Source: Candidatus Omnitrophota bacterium (GTDB lineage: Bacteria > Omnitrophota > Gorgyraeia > Zapsychrales > Aceulaceae). Taken from it: DNA of 45,229 nt. Positions 25,614 to 31,852 of this stretch are shown here, piece after piece (within the stretch, counting starts at the first letter, position 1; each line of letters begins with the position of its first letter). The stretch covers positions 1 to 45,229 of the forward strand of contig JAQUUP010000015.1 of NCBI GenBank assembly GCA_028693815.1. The letters run 5' to 3'. The notes beneath the pieces were generated by a model. The model saw only the letters and a program-made list of their open reading frames with translations. It was not told where the DNA came from and made no database searches. Made by a program: the position numbers and the translations under genes.

Positions 25614-25645
25614 GATTTGTGTATGAATTCATCTGAGATTAATAG

Positions 25646-25659
25646 TTACCTATCGGTAA
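25646..25659 (+). promoter_or_regulatory. HipB-type operator, distal site
   Basis: TTACCTATCGGTAA has 5-bp inverted arms around a 4-base centre and lies just before the -35 of the hipBA promoter. A second related site lies at 25696. Paired palindromes flanking a promoter are typical of HipB autorepression. Confidence 0.55.
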
Positions 25660-25666
25660 TTTTATC

Positions 25667-25694
25667 TTGCTTTTTTAATTTTATATGCTATATT
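25667..25694 (+). promoter_or_regulatory. Sigma70-type promoter for hipBA
   Basis: The -35 TTGCTT (25667-25672) and the extended -10 TGC-TATATT (25686-25694) are separated by 16 bp. Transcription would start near 25701, leaving a short leader with a GAGGG ribosome site before the ATG at 25714. Confidence 0.55.
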
Positions 25695-25695
25695 A

Positions 25696-25709
25696 TTACC
25701 GAGAGGGAA
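25696..25709 (+). promoter_or_regulatory. HipB-type operator, proximal site
   Basis: TTACCGAGAGGGAA shares the TTACC half-site and a degenerate GGxAA half with the site 50 bp upstream. It covers the expected transcription start and ribosome site, so a bound repressor would block both. Confidence 0.4.
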
Positions 25710-25713
25710 TACT

Positions 25714-25950
25714 ATGATTGAGCTTATAAAAAATACAAAACAATTAGGTCAGGTTATTCGCAAGAGACGCAAAGAGTTGAAGCTAACTCAGAAAGAAGTA
25801 AGCGATCTCTGTAACACTGGTAATCGCTTTATTTCCGAGCTTGAAAATGGTAAGCCAACTGTTCAGCTTGAGAAAGTATTAAAAATTATCAATGCTCTTG
25901 GTTTAGAAGTTCAAATTGTGCATAAAGGGTTTGAGACATGGAAAAGTTAA
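25714..25950 (+). CDS. hipB: HipB-like XRE family antitoxin/repressor
   Basis: This 78-residue helix-turn-helix protein has an RKRRKELKLTQKEVSDLC ... RFISELENGK pattern (about residues 15-50), which is the XRE/Cro fold. The C-terminal strand LGLEVQIVHKG resembles the HipB dimerisation strand. It overlaps the hipA start by 13 bp, the standard antitoxin-first arrangement. It should dimerise, bind the two palindromes just upstream, and hold HipA inactive. Confidence 0.9.
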   Translation: MIELIKNTKQLGQVIRKRRKELKLTQKEVSDLCNTGNRFISELENGKPTVQLEKVLKIINALGLEVQIVHKGFETWKS

Positions 25951-27161
25951 ACGTTTTCTTTCAAGAGAATATAGTTGGCTTTCTTAAAGTTGATGATAAT
26001 CAAATTTGGGAGTTTCAATATTCGCCACAATGGCTGTCATTTAAGAATAGATTTCCCATATCTATTTCTCTCCCATTACAAGAAAACAGGTTTTCTCACA
26101 AGCTTTCTTTAAGCTTTTTTTCAAACCTTCTTCCTGAGGGCGATGTTCGCGCTCAAGTTGCTAATTATTTTAATATATCACAAGATAATTCTTATGCGCT
26201 GCTAAAGGCTATCGGAGGGGATTGTGCTGGAGCTTTGATTATTTTGCCTGACGGAGAATCTTTAGATTTACATAATGATTATCGTGTCATTTCTTTAGAC
26301 GAAATGGATGATATGATTCAGAATCTTAATACCAAGCCTATTTTGGTTGCTGATGGCCATGTCCGATTATCTCTTGCTGGTGCGCAACAGAAGATTCCTG
26401 TTTTTTATAAAGATGAGAAAATAATGCTTCCGTTAAGGAATAGTATCAGTACGCATATTTTAAAGCCTATTAATTTGCGATTTCCGGGCTTAATTGAAAA
26501 TGAATTTTTTTGTATGAAATTGGCAAAAAGTATTGGGCTTGATGTTCCTGAAGCATGTTTATTAAATATTAAAAATATCAATGCCCTTTTAATTGATCGC
26601 TATGACAGGGTTTTTATTAATGGGAAATGGAGTAGGTTACATCAAGAAGATTTTTGTCAGGCATTAGGAATAGCTTCGTATAATAAGTATCAATCAGAGG
26701 GAGGCCCTGGAATTAAAGAATGTGTTTCTTTAGGAAAAGAGTTCTCTGGCAATTCAATATCTGATGTAAAACGTTTGATCAATTGGATTTGTTTTAATAG
26801 TATTATCGGCAATGCGGATGCTCATGCTAAGAATATTTCTTTTTTGTATGATGCCAAAGGAATTAAAATAGCACCTTTCTATGATTTAGTTAGCACGATA
26901 TTTTATTCGGGACTATCTAAAAGCTTAGCTATGAAAATTGGCGGGGCAAAGAAAATTGACAATATTTATAATAAGAATTGGGTGTCATTAGCTGAATCAA
27001 TTGATCTTAAGGCGGATTTAGTTTTGCGGTTAAAGAATGAAATGATTGATATGGTTTTGAGAGAAGGAAATAAATTAAAGAAAGAGTTCGCAGGCGTATC
27101 GACAATTAACGATATTTACAAATTAATTGAAAAGAATACCTTAAGGTTAGCCAGGGAGTAA
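25938..27161 (+). CDS. hipA: HipA-like serine/threonine kinase toxin, full length
   Basis: This 407-residue protein has the Couple_hipA N-subdomain (residues 1-100, SFFSNLLPEG), the Gly-rich loop with RLSLAGAQQKIPV, the catalytic GNADAHAKN segment and the metal-binding APFYDLV, all intact. HipA phosphorylates an aminoacyl-tRNA synthetase in E. coli (GltX), inducing growth arrest. It is a little shorter than E. coli HipA (440). The start ATG 25938 lies inside hipB, so the two are translationally coupled. No lesion is visible, so the module should work. Target specificity cannot be inferred. Confidence 0.92.
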   Translation: MEKLNVFFQENIVGFLKVDDNQIWEFQYSPQWLSFKNRFPISISLPLQENRFSHKLSLSFFSNLLPEGDVRAQVANYFNISQDNSYALLKAIGGDCAGALIILPDGESLDLHNDYRVISLDEMDDMIQNLNTKPILVADGHVRLSLAGAQQKIPVFYKDEKIMLPLRNSISTHILKPINLRFPGLIENEFFCMKLAKSIGLDVPEACLLNIKNINALLIDRYDRVFINGKWSRLHQEDFCQALGIASYNKYQSEGGPGIKECVSLGKEFSGNSISDVKRLINWICFNSIIGNADAHAKNISFLYDAKGIKIAPFYDLVSTIFYSGLSKSLAMKIGGAKKIDNIYNKNWVSLAESIDLKADLVLRLKNEMIDMVLREGNKLKKEFAGVSTINDIYKLIEKNTLRLARE

Positions 27162-27200
27162 CGAGGATGTTGAGAGGGTGAAAGATTTTTGACAAAATGA

Positions 27201-27256
27201 GTGAAAAGTATGCAGTATTTTGTATATAGTATATAGCATATAGTATTTGGTATATA
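27201..27256 (+). repeat. Phased heptad repeat array R5
   Basis: Eight perfect-phase units: GTGAAAA, GTATGCA, GTATTTT, GTATATA, GTATATA, GCATATA, GTATTTG, GTATATA. It lies between hipA and the nuclease-fusion gene. Confidence 0.82.
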
Positions 27257-27289
27257 GATTAAAGGATTTATAGAGATAAAGAAATTCTT

Positions 27290-28327
27290 ATGACAAAAAC
27301 TCTTTCTAGTCATTTTTATCAGACAATTTTAAAGAAAATTAAAGATGAGATTGTTCGCGGAAGAAAAACAATTGAAGAATCTTATCGACGAGAAGTGCTA
27401 AAGACGCATTGGAATATTGGGCAAATCTTAGAGCAGCCATTTGTGGGTGAGCTTGGATGTAATTCTGAGCGTGCAAGTATGGTTTCAAAGCTTGCGAAGG
27501 ATTTAAATCGCCCAAGAAGTTTTTTTTATGATTTATCGAAGTTTTACCGTTTTTATTCGTCTATCCCAAAGACATCTTTGTCGTGGAGTCACTATTCTAA
27601 TCTGATTCGCGTTGAAGATGAAAAAGAGCGCAAAAAGCTTGAAGATAAGGCGATCAAAGAATCGCTGTCAGCGCTAAAACTTTATCAGTTAATTTTTTCA
27701 GAAAAAATCGAGAAGAAAAAGAAAGAGGAAAATAAACAGCTTGAGATTTTGGCAAAGCCGGGAATTTTGCCATGTATTCGAGGCAAGCTTTATCGATATC
27801 GATGCTTGTTTCGTAAAGGTATCCCTTGTGCTAAAGCTCAAGCGTTGGTGGATATGGGATTTGGCTTTTTGCGTACTATCAATATTCCTGATTGGAAAAG
27901 CAATGGAAGCCCAACGCCGATTCGTTCTTATAAAAATAAAAAAGGTTATTTTGTTCGTCGTGCGACAAAACATCCAGAATATCTTTATACATACCAGGCA
28001 ACTGTAACGCGCGTGATTGACGGGGATACGATTATTTTAAACATTGATCTTGGTTTTGATTCATGGATTGAGCAAAAATTACGTTTGCGAGGCATTGACA
28101 CGCCTGAGATTTCATCGGTTTCAGGAATAGCGGCCAAAGAGTATGTTAAGAAAATTTGTGCAAAAGTTGATTTTGTTATTTGCAAAACATACAAAGAAGA
28201 TAAGTATGGTCGATATTTGGCGGATATTCTTTACCACTTGAATGAAAAGGACCCAGAGCTTGTTGCTGAAAAAGGGACATATCTTAATCAAGAACTTATT
28301 GATCAAGGGTATGCGGTTATTTATTGA
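27290..28327 (+). CDS. DUF1016 N-terminal-like domain fused to a staphylococcal-type nuclease (SNc)
   Basis: Residues 1-150 resemble the DUF1016/YhcG N-terminal domain: THWNIGQILEQ, LAKDLNRPRSFFYDLSKFYRFY and SLSWSHYSNLI. The end of the protein (about 232-345) is a thermonuclease-like SNc domain with VIDGDTI (calcium Asp 244 and 246), RLRGIDTPE (catalytic Arg 265 and Glu 273) and DKYGRYLAD (Arg 308), the counterparts of Asp19/21, Arg35, Glu43 and Arg87. A middle part has KRG-type basic residues. YhcG proteins usually end in a PD-(D/E)XK nuclease, so the swap to SNc is unusual. The gene sits between two Hip modules in the repeat-bounded island, suggesting a defence or stability role, which is inference. 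Confidence 0.83.
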   Translation: MTKTLSSHFYQTILKKIKDEIVRGRKTIEESYRREVLKTHWNIGQILEQPFVGELGCNSERASMVSKLAKDLNRPRSFFYDLSKFYRFYSSIPKTSLSWSHYSNLIRVEDEKERKKLEDKAIKESLSALKLYQLIFSEKIEKKKKEENKQLEILAKPGILPCIRGKLYRYRCLFRKGIPCAKAQALVDMGFGFLRTINIPDWKSNGSPTPIRSYKNKKGYFVRRATKHPEYLYTYQATVTRVIDGDTIILNIDLGFDSWIEQKLRLRGIDTPEISSVSGIAAKEYVKKICAKVDFVICKTYKEDKYGRYLADILYHLNEKDPELVAEKGTYLNQELIDQGYAVIY

Positions 28328-28333
28328 AATAGA

Positions 28334-28375
28334 GTGCATAGTGTGTAGTATATAGTATGTGGTATTTGGTATGCA
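28334..28375 (+). repeat. Phased heptad repeat array R6
   Basis: Six in-phase units: GTGCATA, GTGTGTA, GTATATA, GTATGTG, GTATTTG, GTATGCA. It begins seven bases after the nuclease-fusion stop and precedes the operators of the hipBST promoter. Confidence 0.78.
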
Positions 28376-28385
28376 TAATAAGAAT

Positions 28386-28469
28386 ACCCTATAGGGTGTA
28401 GTAGTAGGATATTTATACCTCTTAGGGTTCATGATAGTAAATAATTTATTGATATTATACCCGAAAGGT
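28386..28469 (+). promoter_or_regulatory. Triple operator set for the split Hip module
   Basis: ACCCTATAGGGT (28386-28397) is a perfect 12-bp palindrome. Related sites ACCTCTTAGGGT (28417-28428) and ACCCGAAAGGT (28459-28469) share the ACC...GGT arms. Spacings are about 31 and 42 bp, close to three and four helical turns. The last site sits inside the -35/-10 spacer, so HipB binding would block the promoter. Confidence 0.6.
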
Positions 28470-28477
28470 GATATATT
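28449..28477 (+). promoter_or_regulatory. Promoter for hipBST
   Basis: TTGATA (28449-28454), a 17-bp spacer and TATATT (28472-28477). The expected start seven bases past the -10 is position 28484, the A of the ATG, which makes the transcript leaderless if that start is used. Confidence 0.6.
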
Positions 28478-28483
28478 ATTAAT

Positions 28484-28717
28484 ATGATAAGATTAAATGT
28501 TTCTGATAAATACATGGCTAATATGGTTTTCCAAATAAAAGAATTGCGTAAGAAAATTGGCTTAACTCAAGTGGAATTTGCTAAGAGGGCTGGAGTTGGT
28601 TTGCGTTTTTTAAGGGAGCTTGAGCAAGGGAAAGCCACTGTGAGAATGGATAAGCTTGTGCGTGTTCTGGATTTTTTGGGATATCATTTGGAATTAAGGA
28701 AGAATGAGGCGAAATGA
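28484..28717 (+). CDS. hipB: HipB-like XRE regulator of the split Hip module
   Basis: This 77-residue XRE helix-turn-helix protein has RKKIGLTQVEFAKRAGVGLRFLRELEQGKATVRM (about residues 22-55) and a terminal strand LGYHLELRKNE like HipB. Its stop overlaps the hipS start by four bases (ATGA). Start choice: ATG 28484 coincides with the predicted transcription start; ATG 28514 or 28523 is possible, but no ribosome site is seen before either. It likely binds the ACC...GGT palindromes upstream. Confidence 0.88.
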   Translation: MIRLNVSDKYMANMVFQIKELRKKIGLTQVEFAKRAGVGLRFLRELEQGKATVRMDKLVRVLDFLGYHLELRKNEAK

Positions 28718-29049
28718 ATATCATGAGAAAAGCGGAAGTTTTTTATAATGACGAATTGGCAGGATACTTGTCAGAGGCTACAAGTGGGTATATCTTTCAA
28801 TATGATTTTGAATTCTTAAAGAAAAACATCCCGATTGCAGTGTCTTTACCTCCTCGCGCAGAGCCGTATCAGTCTAAAGAATTGTTTCCATTTTTTAAGG
28901 GACTTTTACCTGAAGGATGGTATTTAGATATTGTTAGCGCAACGCAAAAAATTGACAGCAAAGATTATTTTGGGTTGCTGATTGGCACGGCTAGCGCAGA
29001 CACAGCTGGCAGTGTTACTATTCAGAAAGTTGATACGGGCCATGAATAA
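28714..29049 (+). CDS. hipS: HipS-like protein (separate HipA N-subdomain 1)
   Basis: This 111-residue protein matches only the Couple_hipA N-subdomain of HipA: VFYNDELAGYLSEATSGYIFQY, IAVSLPP, FPFFKGLLPEGW and DYFGLLIGTASADTAGSV. In the E. coli O127 HipBST system a free subdomain of this kind (HipS) acts as the antitoxin for the HipT kinase. It starts on the hipB stop and overlaps hipT by eight bases, so the three are coupled. The clean start/stop arrangement argues for a genuine split rather than a broken hipA. Confidence 0.83.
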   Translation: MNIMRKAEVFYNDELAGYLSEATSGYIFQYDFEFLKKNIPIAVSLPPRAEPYQSKELFPFFKGLLPEGWYLDIVSATQKIDSKDYFGLLIGTASADTAGSVTIQKVDTGHE

Positions 29050-29899
29050 AAAGATCTTAAAAGAGATGTTTCATTGTTCAAAATGGCCGAGCATAGACTT
29101 TGGCTTGGCAGATGTGCCGCAACAGGCACAAAAGTTAGCGGGAAAATTTTCTATTTCTGGTGTTCAGCCAAAGCTATCTGTTAAGTTGGATAAAAAACAA
29201 AATATGCTCATTGTCGTGGATGCGGGAGGAGAATATATTCTAAAACCGCAACAAACTTTTTTGCGTATTCCAGAGAATGAACAATGTTGCATGGATATTG
29301 CACAAGAATTGGGTATTGAAGTTCCGCCTCATTGCCTTCTTTCTTTAAAGGACAAAAGTCTTGCCTATGTAATCAAAAGATTTGATCGGGATAAAAGGGT
29401 TAAAATTCAGCAGGAAGATTTTGTTCAGATCATCGGGGTCAATGATAAATACAAAGGATCGGTAGAGCAAATTGGCCGAAAATTGAAAGAGATATCTTCA
29501 GCGCCAGGATATGATGTTCAGCTTTTTTTTGATCGGGTTGTGCTTAACTTTATTGTCGGTAATGGTGATGCGCATTTGAAGAATTACGCCATATTACATA
29601 AAGAAGGAGGCATTCGGTTAGCTCCAGCTTACGATATCGTGTGTTCAAAATTGGTAATTCTTAACGAGGATGAGTCCGCGATAAACATTAATGGCAAGAA
29701 AAATCATTTATTAAGAAAAGATTTTGATTGTTTAGCTGAATATTTTAATGTGCCGATTAAGGTGCGTTACGAACGATTTGAAAAGAAGTTTAATCTGATG
29801 AGAGAGATTGTTCTGACGTCTCAAATGAATGATGCAGATCAGGCAAGATTTCTTGATATTATCAAAGAAAGGCTGGATCGGCTAAAGATAGTACAATAA
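29042..29899 (+). CDS. hipT: HipT-like serine/threonine kinase toxin
   Basis: This 285-residue HipA core kinase lacks the N-subdomain. The Gly-rich loop FSISGVQPK carries an SIS motif (Ser37, Ser39), the loop whose serines are autophosphorylated in E. coli HipT. YVIKRFDRD, the catalytic GNGDAHLKN and the metal site APAYDIV are intact. E. coli O127 HipT targets tryptophanyl-tRNA synthetase; the same target here is only a possibility. The start is ATG 29042, since an in-frame extension to 28982 merely overlaps hipS. It lies only 1.9 kb after the full-length hipBA module. Confidence 0.85.
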   Translation: MNKKILKEMFHCSKWPSIDFGLADVPQQAQKLAGKFSISGVQPKLSVKLDKKQNMLIVVDAGGEYILKPQQTFLRIPENEQCCMDIAQELGIEVPPHCLLSLKDKSLAYVIKRFDRDKRVKIQQEDFVQIIGVNDKYKGSVEQIGRKLKEISSAPGYDVQLFFDRVVLNFIVGNGDAHLKNYAILHKEGGIRLAPAYDIVCSKLVILNEDESAININGKKNHLLRKDFDCLAEYFNVPIKVRYERFEKKFNLMREIVLTSQMNDADQARFLDIIKERLDRLKIVQ

Positions 29900-29961
29900 T
29901 TTGTTTTTTGTTATGCTTTTATGTGTTTTTAGAAGGGGTGAGGGAGCGGTAATATAGAAAA

Positions 29962-30010
29962 GTATTTAGTATGTAGTATTTAGTATGCGGTATGTAGTAT
30001 TTAGTATTTG
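29962..30010 (+). repeat. Phased heptad repeat array R7
   Basis: Seven in-phase units: GTATTTA, GTATGTA, GTATTTA, GTATGCG, GTATGTA, GTATTTA, GTATTTG. It ends ten bases before the -35 of the next ATPase promoter. Confidence 0.82.
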
Positions 30011-30019
30011 ACGTTGCCA

Positions 30020-30047
30020 TTGACAACTCCAAAAATATGTGTAGAAT
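30020..30047 (+). promoter_or_regulatory. Promoter giving a leaderless ATPase mRNA
   Basis: TTGACA (30020-30025), a 16-bp spacer and TAGAAT (30042-30047). The predicted start, seven bases downstream, is the A of the ATG at 30054, so no 5' untranslated region is expected. Confidence 0.6.
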
Positions 30048-30053
30048 GGAATT

Positions 30054-31190
30054 ATGTATTCCAGATTAATTCACTTCCCCAAAGATAAAAGTTTTTTCTT
30101 ATTTGGTCCACGAGGCACAGGCAAGACTACGTGGGTCAAAGCTGCTTTTCCTAAAGCCATTTATGTGGATTTATTGGAGGCGGAGCTTTTTAATAGTCTT
30201 CTGGCTAATCCGCAACGCTTAGAAAATTTAATATCTGAAGGTTTTAAGGATTGGATTATCATCGATGAAGTTCAAAGAGTTCCCGAGTTGTTAAACGAAG
30301 TTCACCGTCTGATAGAAAAGCATAAATATAAATTTATTTTAACCGGTTCAAATGCAAGAAAGATAAAAAAAGAGGGGCAAAATTTACTGGCTGGTCGTGC
30401 CCTTACTTGTTATATGCATCCGTTTACTGTTTCGGAATTAGATAAAGATTTTGATTTAGGCTTTTCGCTGGCCCATGGACATTTGCCTAGTGTTTATACG
30501 GAAAAGAACCCCAAGGCCTATCTTGCAAGCTATGTCAAGACTTATCTCGAAGAGGAAATACGGCAGGAGGGCTTAACTAGAAATTTGGCAGGATTTGCCC
30601 GCTTTCTCGAAGCTGCAAGTTTTTCGCAAGGCTCGATTCTTAATATTTCATCTGTTGCCAGAGAGTGTTTTGTCGAGCGCAAGGTTGTGGAAAACTACTT
30701 TTCAATATTAGAAGATATGCTTATGGCGTACAGGGTTCCTGTTTTTGTCAAGAAATCAAAGAGACGCATGGTGAGTCATCCTAAATTCTATTTCTTTGAC
30801 GCGGGAGTTTATCGCACCTTGAGGCCTGCGGGCCCCTTGGATATGCCTGAAGAGATAGAAGGGGTCAGCCTTGAGACGCTTCTTTTTCAAGAACTCAACG
30901 CTGTCAATACGGATTATGGGCTAGGTTATAAAATATATTATTGGAGAACGGCGGATAATTCGGAAGTAGATTTTGTACTGTATGGAGATAAAGGGATCCG
31001 GGCTTTTGAAATTAAACGGACGAAACGGATTTCGGGAGGCATGTTGAAAGGATTGAAGTCTTTTCTTGTGGATTATCCCATGTCAAACGCATATTTTTTG
31101 TATGGCGGCAGCCGCGAAATGAGGGACGGCAAAATTTCGATTCTTCCTATAGAAGATGCATTAAGACGCCTACCTGAAATCTTGTCTTAG
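30054..31190 (+). CDS. COG1373 AAA ATPase with DUF4143 domain (2 of 4)
   Basis: This 378-residue protein has Walker A FGPRGTGKTT (about 18-27), Walker B DWIIIDEVQRVP (about 67-78), sensor TGSNARK, and then the segments FTVSEL and EEEIRQEGLTRNL. The DUF4143 part has SEVDFVLYG (about 303-311) and AFEIKRTK (about 317-324), the D...ExK-like pattern. It is the most divergent of the four in the window. It begins at a predicted transcription start and ends 35 bp before the polysaccharide genes resume, so it is the last cassette of the island. Function of the family is not known. Confidence 0.86.
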   Translation: MYSRLIHFPKDKSFFLFGPRGTGKTTWVKAAFPKAIYVDLLEAELFNSLLANPQRLENLISEGFKDWIIIDEVQRVPELLNEVHRLIEKHKYKFILTGSNARKIKKEGQNLLAGRALTCYMHPFTVSELDKDFDLGFSLAHGHLPSVYTEKNPKAYLASYVKTYLEEEIRQEGLTRNLAGFARFLEAASFSQGSILNISSVARECFVERKVVENYFSILEDMLMAYRVPVFVKKSKRRMVSHPKFYFFDAGVYRTLRPAGPLDMPEEIEGVSLETLLFQELNAVNTDYGLGYKIYYWRTADNSEVDFVLYGDKGIRAFEIKRTKRISGGMLKGLKSFLVDYPMSNAYFLYGGSREMRDGKISILPIEDALRRLPEILS

Positions 31191-31225
31191 GTATTCTTGA
31201 TAATCTAGGGGCATAATAATTAATT

Positions 31226-31798
31226 ATGAGAAGCATGATAAAGCGTATTTTTGATATTATTTTGTCCCTATTTTTAATCATTCTTTTAAGCATTCCGATG
31301 TTGATCATTGCTTTATGGATTAAATTAAGCTCTAAGGGTTCTGTCATCTTTTGGACAGATCGTGTTGGGATTAATAACGCTATTTTTAAGATGGCAAAAT
31401 TTCGGACAATGAAAGTTGGTACGCCTCAGGTTGCTACGCATTTGATGAAAAATCCTGACCAGCATTTGATTCCTTGTGGGAAATTCTTACGTAAATATAG
31501 TCTCGATGAATTACCACAATTATTCAATGTTTTAAAAGGGGACATGAGTTTTGTTGGTCCAAGGCCAGCATTGTTTAATCAAGATGATTTGGTGGCAATG
31601 CGCACAGAGAAGGGAATCTCTGCCCTTGTTCCTGGCGTAACAGGATGGGCGCAGGTTAACGGGAGAGACGAGCTTCCGATTCCTGTGAAGGTTTCTTTTG
31701 ATGAGTATTATTTAAAGAATCGTTCTTTTTTGTTTGATCTTCGTATTATTTTTTTAACGGCTTTGAAAGTTATTAAAAGAGAAGGTGTGTCTCATTAG
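31226..31798 (+). CDS. Initiating undecaprenyl-phosphate sugar-phosphate transferase
   Basis: This 190-residue monotopic PF02397 sugar transferase starts with a single hydrophobic anchor, IILSLFLIILLSIPMLIIAL. The core motifs KMAKFRTMK, LRKYSLDELPQLFNVLKGDMSFVGPRPAL and PGVTGWAQVNGRD follow. It starts repeat-unit synthesis by moving a sugar-1-phosphate from UDP to undecaprenyl phosphate. In P. aeruginosa-like loci this gene directly follows the WbpV-like epimerase and precedes WbpM; here 7.6 kb of cassettes intervenes. The substrate is likely a UDP-N-acetylated 6-deoxyhexosamine made by the flanking enzymes. Confidence 0.93.
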   Translation: MRSMIKRIFDIILSLFLIILLSIPMLIIALWIKLSSKGSVIFWTDRVGINNAIFKMAKFRTMKVGTPQVATHLMKNPDQHLIPCGKFLRKYSLDELPQLFNVLKGDMSFVGPRPALFNQDDLVAMRTEKGISALVPGVTGWAQVNGRDELPIPVKVSFDEYYLKNRSFLFDLRIIFLTALKVIKREGVSH

Positions 31799-31815
31799 TA
31801 AATATGGTTAATTAG

Positions 31816-31843
31816 TTGCCAAAATAATTCTCTAGTATATAAT
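31816..31843 (+). promoter_or_regulatory. Promoter upstream of the CapD-like gene
   Basis: TTGCCA (31816-31821), a 16-bp spacer and TATAAT (31838-31843) precede the ATG at 31853. The expected start near 31850 would leave only a three-base leader. Confidence 0.55.
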
Positions 31844-31852
31844 AAAAATCTC

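Noticed and set aside
27189-27230. Promoter for the nuclease fusion at TTGACA 27189
   Set aside because: TTGACA is present, but no -10-like hexamer stands out at a suitable spacing because heptad repeats fill the region, and the gene start is about 100 bp away.
28714-29899. A hipA gene broken by frameshift
   Set aside because: Both parts have proper starts and stops with short overlaps, and the break falls at the subdomain border known from HipBST.
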